This document shows, one piece after another, positions 1 to 8,094 of a stretch of DNA of 56,557 bases. The notes under the pieces are model-generated. The model made no database searches. It was not told the DNA's origin and saw only the letters and a program-made list of their open reading frames with translations. Position numbers and translations under genes: made by a program. The stretch's first letter is position 1; each line of letters begins with the position of its first letter. Source of the stretch: RGIG3077 sp964490175 (lineage in GTDB: Bacteria > Bacillota > Clostridia > Oscillospirales > Ruminococcaceae); assembly GCA_964490175.1 (NCBI GenBank), contig CAZBAI010000011.1, positions 1-56,557 on the forward strand, given 5' to 3'.

Positions 1-83
1 CTCAAAATATTACTTGATTTTTTTGTTTGGGTATTGACTTTTTATAGCTGGTCTTATGTATTATTGTGACATTACTGTCTTTA

Positions 84-112
84 ATTATAGTAACGATGCC
101 TAAAATTGTCAA
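84..112 (-). promoter_or_regulatory. Consensus SigA promoter reading out of the left edge
   Basis: Read on the minus strand, a perfect TTGACA (107-112) and a perfect TATAAT (84-89) are separated by exactly 17 bases. Transcription would start near position 77 and leave the window, so the target gene lies outside it. The promoter sits just downstream of the SGNH esterase gene, which reads the same way. Confidence 0.75.
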
Positions 113-116
113 GTGA

Positions 117-148
117 TTTTTTCAATAAAGAGCTTGCCCCGTCATTAT
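117..148 (+). repeat. Dispersed 32-bp repeat, copy 1
   Basis: This 32-bp stretch (core GCTTGCCCCGTCATT, preceded by TTTTTTCAATAA) recurs at 5399-5430 (minus strand, 29 of 32 identical) and at 12217-12248 (27 of 32 identical). All copies are intergenic. It begins 17 bases beyond the stop codon of the neighbouring esterase gene. Confidence 0.7.
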
Positions 149-164
149 GCAAAAAACATCACCG

Positions 165-1139
165 CTATTTCTTGATTTTCCGCACGACAATCACGCCTGC
201 TACAACGACAAATCCTGCGGCAACGCCGATTATTATCCACTTTTTTGAACCGGTATCATCGCTTTCTTTGCTCTCGGCATTGCTGATGTTTTCCTCGGTT
301 TCCGAAGTCTGATTTGACTCTTCAACAACATCGGGTGAATATTTTTCATCAACATAGGTCTTGACGATTTCATACCAATAATCGCCCATTTTCTCATACC
401 CCTCCTGCGTGGGGTGAACGCCGTCGTAAAGGTCGGCCTTGGTGAGCACGCTCGCAATATCGGCAAGCTCAACGTTTTTGCCCTGCGACTGCAAATCGTC
501 TACTGCGTCTTTAATCGCCTGATTGCAGCGGTTGACATAATCATCCATCGTTTCAACATCGAAGATTTCGGGCTTTATGTAAGATGTGTCGTTTGCGTCC
601 ATAGGCGGCAATGTTGCGATATAAAGCACATCGTCATCATCATCAAAATGCGCAAGAATTTGGTTTGCAAGCGCCGTTATTCTGCCGCCGAAGCCGTCGA
701 TTTCATACGCGCTTAATATATCGTTTGTGCCGATTTGCAGCAAAACCATATCGGCGGGATTTTCCGTCAATATAGAATCTACCGTCTGCGAAATTCCGCT
801 GCGATTGTCATACGCCGGATTTTTGTCGGGGGTAAACGGCTCGATAGCCCAACCGGTATATCCGGCGTGAGCTCCGTCATAAAGCCCCTCGCCGTTTGAA
901 AAAGGCCCGACAAAATCAACCTTGTCCGAATATCCGTTTGCCTGCAATTTATTGCAAAGCTCAATGCGGTATGCCCCTTTATACCAAAAGCCGTCGGTTA
1001 TGCTGTCGCCAAGGCACATTACCCTTACCGTTTCAGTTGTTGCATTTGTTTCGGTTTCTGCCGATTCTGCCTGCGCCGATATCGGCGAAAGCACTGTCAA
1101 TGCGCCAAGCGATACCGCAAGCATTTTCAAAAGCTTCAT
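165..1139 (-). CDS. Secreted, C-terminally anchored SGNH/GDSL esterase
   Basis: This 324-residue protein begins with a typical signal peptide (about residues 1-24, ending AQA). The SGNH hydrolase fold follows: block I GDSIT with the nucleophilic Ser, a GTND block III, and DGVHPT supplying the catalytic Asp/His. The C-terminus is a Ser/Glu-rich linker, one membrane helix and a short Lys/Arg tail, so the enzyme is likely tethered outside the cell. No LPXTG motif is seen. The ATG at 1139 has an AAGGAG-type ribosome site; an in-frame upstream start has none and overlaps xylB. The gene lies 29 bases after xylB on the same strand, which suggests a xylan or xylo-oligosaccharide acetyl esterase. The fold is clear; the substrate is inferred from context. 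Confidence 0.85.
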   Translation of the reverse strand: MKLLKMLAVSLGALTVLSPISAQAESAETETNATTETVRVMCLGDSITDGFWYKGAYRIELCNKLQANGYSDKVDFVGPFSNGEGLYDGAHAGYTGWAIEPFTPDKNPAYDNRSGISQTVDSILTENPADMVLLQIGTNDILSAYEIDGFGGRITALANQILAHFDDDDDVLYIATLPPMDANDTSYIKPEIFDVETMDDYVNRCNQAIKDAVDDLQSQGKNVELADIASVLTKADLYDGVHPTQEGYEKMGDYWYEIVKTYVDEKYSPDVVEESNQTSETEENISNAESKESDDTGSKKWIIIGVAAGFVVVAGVIVVRKIKK

Positions 1140-1168
1140 ATTATGCCAAACTCCTTTTTCCAAATGCA

Positions 1169-2692
1169 TTAAAGCTGTGCAAGCTTTGCACACTGCTGCT
1201 TTATTGCAGGGTAAATTTCTGTATACAATTTGTAATATTTTTCATATTCTATACTATTTGTTTCTATCGGATTTTGTATTTTATCGGTTTTGATAATCGC
1301 CGAGCAGGCTTGCGGCACGTTATCATAAATTTTTGCCCCAACGCTTGCCAAAACAGCAACACCGAGAGCGGGACCCTCTTTAGAGGCAACTGTTTTTACA
1401 CTGCAACCGTAAAGGTCGGCAAGCATTTGCCGCCACAGCGGTGAAGTTCCGCCGCCGCCGCACGCCATCATATCGCTGATGTCAATATTCATCTCACGGC
1501 AAATTTCCAAACAATCACGCAAAGAATAAGCCACGCCCTCCATTACGGCTCTTAGCATATCTCTTTTAGTGTGCATTGCCGAAAGCCCGAAGAACACACC
1601 CCTTGCGTTCGGGTCAAGATGCGGCGTACGCTCTCCCATAAGATAGGGGAGATACAGCAAACGGTTAGCGCCAATCGGCACTTTTTCCGCCTGCTTATCC
1701 ATAAGATAATACTCGTCAACGCCCATGCCTGCGGCGGTTTCCTTTTCGGCATTGCAAAAATTATCTCTAAACCATTTCAGCGAAAGCCCTGCGCCTTGGG
1801 TCACACCCATAACGTGCCAGCAATTCGGCACGGCACAGCAAAAAGTATGTACTCTTCCCTTTAAGTCGATTGTAATATCGGAGGTGTGCGCAAAAACAAC
1901 GCCGCTTGTGCCAATCGTCGTAAACGCCTTGCCGTTTTCGACAACGCCCGTGCCCACAGCCGCCGCCGCATTATCTCCGGCACCGCCTACAACTATCGTG
2001 CCCTTTGCGAGTCCGCAAAGCTTTGCGGCGCTTTGGCTGATTTCGCCCGTAATTTCAGGCGATTCATAAACCTTTCCGAGCATTGATTTGTCAATATCCA
2101 GCTTGTCAAGCACCTCGTCAGACCAGCACCTGTTAGGTATATCAAGAAGCTGCATTCCCGAAGCGTCGGAAACCTCTGTTGCGATTTCGCCCGTGAGCAT
2201 AAATCTCACATAATCTTTCGGCAAAAGAATAAATTTGCATTTTTCATAATTTTCCGGCTCGTGATTTTTAACCCAAAGTATTTTTGAAGCCGTAAAGCCC
2301 GTCAGAGCAGGATTTGCGGTAATTTCAATAAGCCTATCCGCCCCGACCTTTTCGGTAATCTCCTCGCATTCTGCGGCGGTTCTCTGGTCGCACCAAATAA
2401 TGGCGGGGCGAATAACGTTATAATCTTTATCAAGCATGACAAGCCCGTGCATTTGACCCGAAAGCCCAACGCCCTTTACCGAATCTTTATCCACACCGCT
2501 TTTTGCCATAACCGCCGAAATTGTTTCAATGCTTGCATTATACCAATCAACCGGATTTTGCTCGGCGTAACCGTTTTTCGGCTGATACATGGGATACTCG
2601 GCGGAAGCGCTTGCAATTACATTGCCAAGCTCATCAAAAAGCACCGTTTTCGTGCCGCTTGTGCCGATATCCACACCTATTACATAAGACAT
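1169..2692 (-). CDS. xylB: Xylulokinase
   Basis: A 507-residue FGGY-family sugar kinase that phosphorylates D-xylulose to xylulose 5-phosphate, the entry to the pentose phosphate pathway. Visible motifs are the N-terminal phosphate-binding GVDIGTSGTKT, the substrate-side GLSGQMHGLV and IIWCDQRT, GGAGDNAAAAVGTG in the middle, and GGGGTSPLWRQMLADLYG near the C-terminal ATP site. The ATG at 2692 follows AAAGGAG at good spacing; a start ten codons upstream lacks one. Length is normal for XylB. It is 87 bases downstream of xylA on the same strand, and that gap holds an imperfect stem-loop. Confidence 0.95.
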   Translation of the reverse strand: MSYVIGVDIGTSGTKTVLFDELGNVIASASAEYPMYQPKNGYAEQNPVDWYNASIETISAVMAKSGVDKDSVKGVGLSGQMHGLVMLDKDYNVIRPAIIWCDQRTAAECEEITEKVGADRLIEITANPALTGFTASKILWVKNHEPENYEKCKFILLPKDYVRFMLTGEIATEVSDASGMQLLDIPNRCWSDEVLDKLDIDKSMLGKVYESPEITGEISQSAAKLCGLAKGTIVVGGAGDNAAAAVGTGVVENGKAFTTIGTSGVVFAHTSDITIDLKGRVHTFCCAVPNCWHVMGVTQGAGLSLKWFRDNFCNAEKETAAGMGVDEYYLMDKQAEKVPIGANRLLYLPYLMGERTPHLDPNARGVFFGLSAMHTKRDMLRAVMEGVAYSLRDCLEICREMNIDISDMMACGGGGTSPLWRQMLADLYGCSVKTVASKEGPALGVAVLASVGAKIYDNVPQACSAIIKTDKIQNPIETNSIEYEKYYKLYTEIYPAIKQQCAKLAQL

Positions 2693-2724
2693 ATCACTAT
2701 TCTCCTTTATATTTAAAATCAAAA

Positions 2725-2765
2725 GCGGCGAAGCCTTGCCAATATCTATAACAAAGCTTCACCGC
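2725..2765 (-). other. Intercistronic stem-loop between xylA and xylB
   Basis: The arms GCGG-GAAGC-TTG and CAA-GCTTC-CCGC pair with three single mismatches around a loop of about 13 bases. There is no T-run, so it is more likely an mRNA-stability or processing hairpin than a terminator. Such a hairpin could set unequal xylA and xylB expression; that is inference. Confidence 0.45.
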
Positions 2766-2779
2766 ACATACCGTCAAAA

Positions 2780-4105
2780 TTAAAGGTTAAACACAACCTC
2801 ATTTACAACGCTTTCAAGATATTCCTGTCTGCCGCTTGTAACAGAGGATGTAACATCACCCTTTGCAAGGGCATATTTTTCAAGGTCGGCAATAGTTGCC
2901 TTTCCGGAAATAATATCCGCACCGATTCCGCTTGTCCAGCTTGAATATCTTTCGGCAACAAACGCATCGATTCTGCCGTCGGCGATAATTTTGTCGGCAA
3001 TTCTAAGACCTAAAGCGAATGCGTCCATGCCTGCGATATACGAAAGGAAAATGTCCTCGGGAGTAAACGAACCTCTGCGGGTTTTTGCATCAAAGTTCAA
3101 GCCGCCGTTTGTAAAGCCGCCTGCCTTGATGACCTCATACATACACATTGCCGTTTCGTAAACGTTTGTGGGGAATTGGTCTGTATCCCATCCGAGTAAG
3201 GTGTCGCCCTGGTTTGCGTCAATCGAACCGAAAACTCCGTTTTCACGGGCAACACGAAGCTCATGCTGGAATGTATGCTGAGCAAGCGTTGCATGGTTTG
3301 CTTCGATATTCATCTTGATATCCTTATCAAGACCGTATTTGCGCAAAAAGCCCACAACCGTTGCCGTGTCGAAATCATACTGATGCTTTGTAGGCTCCTT
3401 CGGCTTGGGTTCGATATAAAAATCACCCGTAAAGCCAATACTTCTCGCATAATCGATTGTCATGCGCAAAAGCCTTGCCATATTGTCAAGCTCCAAGCCC
3501 ATATTCGTGTTGAGAAGTGTTTCGTAACCCTCTCTGCCGCCCCAGAATACATAGCCGTTTCCGCCGAGCTTTACGGTAAGCTCCATTGCTTTTTTGATTT
3601 GAGCGGCGGCAAACGCAAATACATCGGCGCTGGGGTTTGTGCCTGCGCCGTGCATATAACGGCGGTTGCCGAAGCAGTTTGCAGTGCCCCACAAAAGCTT
3701 AATACCCGAATATTGCTTCATAAGGTCGGCAATAATATCGGAAATTTCATCAAGCCTTGCGTTTGTTTCCGCCAAGGTTTCGGCCTCGGGAGCAATGTCC
3801 CTGTCATGGAAGCAAAAATACTCGATTTGAAGTTTGTCCATAAGCTCAAAAGCCGCCTGAGCTTTGTTGCGTGCAATCTGCATGGGGTCTTGTGCGCCGT
3901 AATTTTTGCAGCCTGTATCGCCGCCGAACATATCCGTTCCCGCAGCGCACATGGTGTGCCAATAGCTCATTGCGAATTTAAGCTGCTCACGCATGGGCTT
4001 GCCCGCAATAATTTCGTCCGGATTGTAGAACTTGAACGCAAATTGATTGCGTGACTCCTTACCCTCGTATTGAATTTTGGGAATGTTGCTGAAAAATTCA
4101 CTCAT
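2780..4105 (-). CDS. xylA: Xylose isomerase
   Basis: This 441-residue enzyme isomerises D-xylose to D-xylulose in the cytoplasm, supplying XylB. Length and sequence match class II xylose isomerases. Key blocks are FCFHDRDIAPE (catalytic His), the metal-binding IEPKPKEPTKHQYD, EANHATLAQHTFQHE, and SIDANQGDTLLGWDTDQFP. The WGGREGYE segment typical of the family is intact. The ATG at 4105 is preceded by AGAAAGGA. It heads the xylA-xylB-esterase cluster, and a cre-like site lies about 55 bases upstream. Confidence 0.97.
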   Translation of the reverse strand: MSEFFSNIPKIQYEGKESRNQFAFKFYNPDEIIAGKPMREQLKFAMSYWHTMCAAGTDMFGGDTGCKNYGAQDPMQIARNKAQAAFELMDKLQIEYFCFHDRDIAPEAETLAETNARLDEISDIIADLMKQYSGIKLLWGTANCFGNRRYMHGAGTNPSADVFAFAAAQIKKAMELTVKLGGNGYVFWGGREGYETLLNTNMGLELDNMARLLRMTIDYARSIGFTGDFYIEPKPKEPTKHQYDFDTATVVGFLRKYGLDKDIKMNIEANHATLAQHTFQHELRVARENGVFGSIDANQGDTLLGWDTDQFPTNVYETAMCMYEVIKAGGFTNGGLNFDAKTRRGSFTPEDIFLSYIAGMDAFALGLRIADKIIADGRIDAFVAERYSSWTSGIGADIISGKATIADLEKYALAKGDVTSSVTSGRQEYLESVVNEVVFNL

Positions 4106-4160
4106 TTGATTTTATTCCTTTCTGCTAAGTTTTATTTTGATTTTTTTATTTTGATTTTAA

Positions 4161-4176
4161 ATAAAAACGTTTTCAT
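4161..4176. promoter_or_regulatory. cre-like (CcpA/LacI-family) operator upstream of xylA
   Basis: The 16-mer ATAAAAACGTTTTCAT matches the catabolite-responsive element consensus WTGNNARCGNWWWCAW at all but one constrained position (A instead of G at position 3). It is nearly palindromic and centred about 60 bases upstream of the xylA start. It could bind CcpA or a dedicated LacI-type xylose regulator; no such regulator gene is seen nearby. Confidence 0.6.
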
Positions 4177-4214
4177 TTTCGGCAAGGCAAAAATTACGCT
4201 TTAAAAAAGCTGCG

Positions 4215-5039
4215 TTATTCACCCTGTGAAGCTCCTTGACTTGCGGATTCCTGTTCGTCTTCCGTGCCGAATTCAAAAATCAAAAAGCTCCATTTAAAGT
4301 TTGAATCAAGCTTTGAATCGAAAATTGCGCCCCTATCATGCTCGCCTATAAGATAAAGCCTTTCAACGCCGTCGTCATCAATAATCCATTCAACATCGGC
4401 TTGCGGCCCTGCGGTGTTGGTGTAGCATATTTTTTCGTATCCGGTTGCGACAAATTCAAAATATTTAAAGTTTTTATCTTTATCATTGGGTTCAATATAT
4501 ACCTGTGCCTTGTTGGGAATGGTCGAACTGATGGTGTAAACGTTTGCACGGTAATCGCCCGATTCGGAAATCACGGTGCGTTCAAGCTGCAAATTTGCGC
4601 TTGTATCGAAAATCGTGGTGAAAACAAAATAAGCAAGTGTGGAAAGAATATAGCACAAAAGAAAAATCGTGCCCCACACCGTTTTTGTGGATTCACTTGC
4701 GCCGCAGGCAAAAAACATAAAAATTATGACAACGGCAAAAGGAATCACAAGAAACCATTCACCGAAATTAAACAAAAACACCGGCAGCAGCAGCGGCACC
4801 ATTATAATAGATAAAAACCTTGTCCACAATTGCTTTCTCGTATAAAGCATGAGCGCCACAAAAAACATCGAAACGCCGACAAAAAGCCAAACAAAAAGCT
4901 TTTTTTGAGTAACGTGAATATCATAAAACACCGACATATAGGCAAAAAACACCAAAATTGCGGTGTAGCCCGTGCAAAGCAGCGACACGGCACGCTTGGT
5001 CCAAATATTATTGATAAAGCCTTTGATTTTTTCCGTCAT
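4215..5039 (-). CDS. Polytopic membrane protein of unknown function
   Basis: I do not recognise this 274-residue protein. The N-terminal half holds about five hydrophobic helices (roughly residues 17-38, 46-66, 72-93, 95-113 and 120-142). The C-terminal half (about 145-274) is soluble, rich in Asp, Glu and Tyr, and probably extracytoplasmic. It ends in a Gln/Ser/Gly/Glu tail. The ATG at 5039 follows GAGGTGGG, which is better placed than the ATG 12 codons upstream. It lies between a BofA-like gene and xylA, all on the minus strand. Nothing links it directly to xylose use. Confidence 0.75.
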   Translation of the reverse strand: MTEKIKGFINNIWTKRAVSLLCTGYTAILVFFAYMSVFYDIHVTQKKLFVWLFVGVSMFFVALMLYTRKQLWTRFLSIIMVPLLLPVFLFNFGEWFLVIPFAVVIIFMFFACGASESTKTVWGTIFLLCYILSTLAYFVFTTIFDTSANLQLERTVISESGDYRANVYTISSTIPNKAQVYIEPNDKDKNFKYFEFVATGYEKICYTNTAGPQADVEWIIDDDGVERLYLIGEHDRGAIFDSKLDSNFKWSFLIFEFGTEDEQESASQGASQGE

Positions 5040-5115
5040 TTTACCCACCTCGGCATTCTTCTTACTGTTATGCATTTTATTATAACATCATCCTAAATAT
5101 TTTGCAAGCATATTT

Positions 5116-5352
5116 TCACAAATTTCGGACAAGCTCGAAAAGAGAGGCAAAAATCGCCCCGGGAATGCCGAACAGCGTCGAAAACAAGACCGAAAATGCG
5201 TCAAATTCGCAATATATGCGAACGTTTTCGCCGAAAGCGCACAGAAAAATCTGCATTGCCAAGCCTAAAGCCAAGTTGTAAAACAGCTTTTTTATGCAAT
5301 TTCGCTGCCGCAAAATCTCTAAAATAACAACTGCGCCGCCTAATATAATCAC
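5116..5352 (-). CDS. BofA-like small membrane protein (pro-sigma-K processing inhibitor family)
   Basis: This protein of about 78 residues ends with the pattern CEFDAFSVLFSTLFGIPGAIFASLFELV. That resembles the conserved BofA C-terminus, in which an Asn/Pro-x-T-xLxxGxxGIPG segment precedes a final hydrophobic helix. In Bacillus, BofA holds the SpoIVFB protease inactive in the forespore membrane; many Clostridia carry short homologues. The GTG at 5352 has only a weak AGGG ribosome site. The frame stays open upstream through a further hydrophobic stretch, so the true start may be a rarer codon. Family assignment is moderately sure; the sporulation role is inferred. Confidence 0.6.
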   Translation of the reverse strand: MIILGGAVVILEILRQRNCIKKLFYNLALGLAMQIFLCAFGENVRIYCEFDAFSVLFSTLFGIPGAIFASLFELVRNL

Positions 5353-5398
5353 CGCCGTGATTATTGCCCTTATATTCGTTTTCTTTTCGCCCCTTTTT

Positions 5399-5430
5399 AT
5401 AATGATGGGGCAAGCCCCTTATTGAAAAAA
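5399..5430 (-). repeat. Dispersed 32-bp repeat, copy 2
   Basis: Inverted copy of the repeat at 117-148, with 29 of 32 bases identical. In this copy the centre forms a perfect GGGGCAAGCCCC palindrome. It lies in the gap between the BofA-like gene and glgP. Confidence 0.7.
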
Positions 5431-5531
5431 TATGATTTTTTCGGAGCGTTTATGCAGAAATACGGGTTGACTTGCACCATTTAATAGCAAATTTTGCAAT
5501 AAGCGCCGTTTATTTTTGTTAAAAAAAACAG

Positions 5532-5560
5532 TTGAATATGCAAACGAAATAGTGTATAAT
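5532..5560 (+). promoter_or_regulatory. glgP promoter with a cre-like site in the spacer
   Basis: TTGAAT (5532-5537) and a perfect TATAAT (5555-5560) are separated by 17 bases. The spacer (5538-5553) reads ATGCAAACGAAATAGT and fits the catabolite-responsive element consensus except at two positions in its right half. CcpA-type control of glycogen breakdown is therefore plausible. The leader to the glgP ATG is about 67 bases. Confidence 0.65.
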
Positions 5561-5633
5561 AGTATATGTTTTGTGCACAAAGGCGGTTTTGCTTTTTGCG
5601 TGCACTCTTTAAATCAGAAAGGGAAAGATTTTT

Positions 5634-8024
5634 ATGGCTGATAAAAAAACCAAAACGCAACTTAAAGAAGCGCTTATAAATACGCTTCAGAGCGACTATA
5701 ACGTAACGCCCCACGAAGCTTCGGATTTTCAAGTATACCGTGCGCTTTCAAGCGTTATCGTATCAATGCTGAAAGCAAAGCGTGCAAGATTTGTCAACAA
5801 TGCAAATTCCTTGGGAAGAAAGCAGATTTACTATCTTTCGATGGAATTTCTCATGGGTCGTTCACTCAAGGCTTCGCTTTCAAACTTAAAGCTTACAGAT
5901 GAGGTTGCCGAACTCCTCGGCGAATACGACATCAAGCTCGACAAGATTTATGAGTGTGAGCCTGATGCAGGTCTCGGAAACGGCGGCTTGGGCAGACTTG
6001 CCGCTTGCTATCTCGACGGACTTGCAACCTGCGCATATCCCGCAATGGGCTATTCTATTTGCTATGAATACGGCATTTTTCAACAAAAAATCGATGAAGG
6101 CTGGCAGACAGAGCTGCCCGACAACTGGCTCCCCGGCGGAAATTGCTGGCTTGACCCCAAGCCCGAAATGGCAATCGAAGTCAACTTTGAGGGTGAGCTT
6201 CAAGAATATTGGGATCACCAATATCACCACATTTCGCACGTAAACACAAAGCCCGTGTTGGCAATTCCTTACGACCTTTACGTTTCCGGCTATGACAGCG
6301 AGGGCGTTTCGGTATTAAGACTTTGGGCGGCAAAAGCGCCCGCTTTCGATATGGCAATGTTCAATCAGGGTCAATATGACAAGGCTCTCGGTCAAAACAG
6401 CATTGCGCAGGCGATTTCAAAGGTGCTTTACCCGAACGACAATCACCATGAGGGCAAATCGCTTCGCTTGCGCCAGCAGTATTTTATGTGCGCCGCTTCC
6501 GTCGGCGATATCGTAAACAATCATATGAACGTTTACGGCACGCTGGATAATCTTCCCGATAAGGTTGCGATTCACATAAACGACACTCACCCGACGCTTG
6601 CAATTCCCGAACTTATGCGCATTCTTCTTGACGACTGCGGATATAACTGGGACAAGGCGTGGGATATCGTTACGCGAACCTTTGCTTATACAAACCACAC
6701 CGTTCTTGCCGAGGCTCTCGAAAAGTGGGATCTTAACCTTGTAAAGACGGTTATACCCAGAATTTTCAACATTATTGTTGAAATCAACAACCGCTACTGT
6801 GCGGCACTGTTTGAAAAATTTAATGACAGCGCCAAGGTGACTTCCATGTCCATCATACAGAACAATATGATTCATATGGCAAATCTCTGCGTTGCCGCTT
6901 CGCACCACGTAAACGGCGTTTCAAAGCTTCATTCCGATATCATTAAAGAAGAGGTTTTTGTAAACGAATACGAAGACACTCCCGAAAAATTCTGCAACGT
7001 CACAAACGGCATTGCTTACAGAAGATGGCTTTTGCAGTCAAACCCGTCGCTTACAAAATTGCTTGAAGAAAAAATCGGCAGTGGATTTAAAAAGGACGCC
7101 GCCGAGCTTGCAAAGCTTGCAAAATTTGCCGACGATAAAGCAACGCTTGACAGAATCTGCGAAATCAAAAAAGAAAACAAAGAGCGTTTTGCAAAATACG
7201 TCAAAAAACACAGCGGCGTTATACTCAACACCGACAGCATTTTCGACGTTCAGGTAAAGAGATTGCACGAATATAAACGCCAGCACCTCAACGCAATGAA
7301 CATCATTGCCGATTATTTCTATCTGCTTGATAATCCCGATTGCGACTTTGTACCAAAAACCTATATTTTCGCCGCAAAGGCAGCTCCCGGATACTATCTT
7401 GCAAAGCAAATCATCAAAATGATTTGGGCTATCGGCGAAGAGATAAAGAAGAACCCGAAAATTTCCGAAAAACTTTGCGTTTATTTCCTTGAAGATTACA
7501 AGGTTACACTCTCCGAGCTTTTAATGCCCGCAAGTGATATTTCCGAGCAAATTTCGCTCGCTGGCAAGGAAGCTTCCGGCACGGGCAACATGAAGCTTAT
7601 GCTTAACGGCGCCGTAACCTTGGGCACAATGGACGGTGCAAACGTTGAAATTCATGACGCTGTCGGAAAAGATAACATCATCATTTTCGGTATGTCGAAA
7701 GACGAGGTGCTTTCACGCCGCAATTGCTACAACCCCAATGACATCTACAACTCAAACGCTCTTGTAAAGAGGATTATCGACAAGATGTACGAGGGTATCA
7801 ACGGTCACACCTTTAAAGATGTTGCCGATTCGCTCAAAAATTCCGACCCGTATATGGTTCTTGCCGATTTTGATTCCTACCGTGCGGCTTCACTTAAAGC
7901 AAGCGAGCTTTATCGTGATAAATACACATGGGCTAAAATGTCGCTTATGAACACGGCAATGTCAGGTATATTCTCTGCCGACCGTGCCGTTGAAGAATAC
8001 GCAAAGAACATCTGGAAGCTTTAA
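5634..8024 (+). CDS. glgP: Glycogen/maltodextrin phosphorylase
   Basis: This 796-residue GT35 phosphorylase releases glucose 1-phosphate from alpha-1,4-glucan ends. It has the usual family length and is collinear throughout. Visible features are the N-terminal YYLSMEFLMGR, the substrate region GLGNGGLGRLAACYLDG, HINDTHPTLAIPELMR, DVQVKRLHEYKRQ, and the pyridoxal-phosphate site EASGTGNMK with the Schiff-base lysine near residue 653. The ATG at 5634 follows AGAAAGGG. It is followed after 70 bases by a GH13 enzyme, so the pair probably degrades internal glycogen or imported maltodextrin. Confidence 0.96.
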   Translation: MADKKTKTQLKEALINTLQSDYNVTPHEASDFQVYRALSSVIVSMLKAKRARFVNNANSLGRKQIYYLSMEFLMGRSLKASLSNLKLTDEVAELLGEYDIKLDKIYECEPDAGLGNGGLGRLAACYLDGLATCAYPAMGYSICYEYGIFQQKIDEGWQTELPDNWLPGGNCWLDPKPEMAIEVNFEGELQEYWDHQYHHISHVNTKPVLAIPYDLYVSGYDSEGVSVLRLWAAKAPAFDMAMFNQGQYDKALGQNSIAQAISKVLYPNDNHHEGKSLRLRQQYFMCAASVGDIVNNHMNVYGTLDNLPDKVAIHINDTHPTLAIPELMRILLDDCGYNWDKAWDIVTRTFAYTNHTVLAEALEKWDLNLVKTVIPRIFNIIVEINNRYCAALFEKFNDSAKVTSMSIIQNNMIHMANLCVAASHHVNGVSKLHSDIIKEEVFVNEYEDTPEKFCNVTNGIAYRRWLLQSNPSLTKLLEEKIGSGFKKDAAELAKLAKFADDKATLDRICEIKKENKERFAKYVKKHSGVILNTDSIFDVQVKRLHEYKRQHLNAMNIIADYFYLLDNPDCDFVPKTYIFAAKAAPGYYLAKQIIKMIWAIGEEIKKNPKISEKLCVYFLEDYKVTLSELLMPASDISEQISLAGKEASGTGNMKLMLNGAVTLGTMDGANVEIHDAVGKDNIIIFGMSKDEVLSRRNCYNPNDIYNSNALVKRIIDKMYEGINGHTFKDVADSLKNSDPYMVLADFDSYRAASLKASELYRDKYTWAKMSLMNTAMSGIFSADRAVEEYAKNIWKL

Positions 8025-8031
8025 TTACAAA

Positions 8032-8069
8032 AAGGCAACACCGTGCAGTCTGCTGTGCGGTATTGCCTT
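8032..8069 (+). other. Intercistronic stem-loop between glgP and the GH13 gene
   Basis: AAGGCAA pairs with TTGCCTT, and the inner ACCG and CAG pair with CGGT and CTG, leaving small internal mismatches. No T-run follows, so read-through into the amylase gene is expected. It may stabilise the glgP message. Confidence 0.45.
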
Positions 8070-8094
8070 AAACTATATACAAAGGATTTTGAAA

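Noticed and set aside
35..64. Rightward promoter near the left edge (TTGACT with a TATTAT-like box)
   Set aside because: Spacing is about 19 bases and there is no gene reading right; the minus-strand promoter at 84-112 is far better.
3263..4054. 263-codon open frame opposite xylA
   Set aside because: Antisense to a full-length, conserved xylose isomerase, with shadow-like composition.
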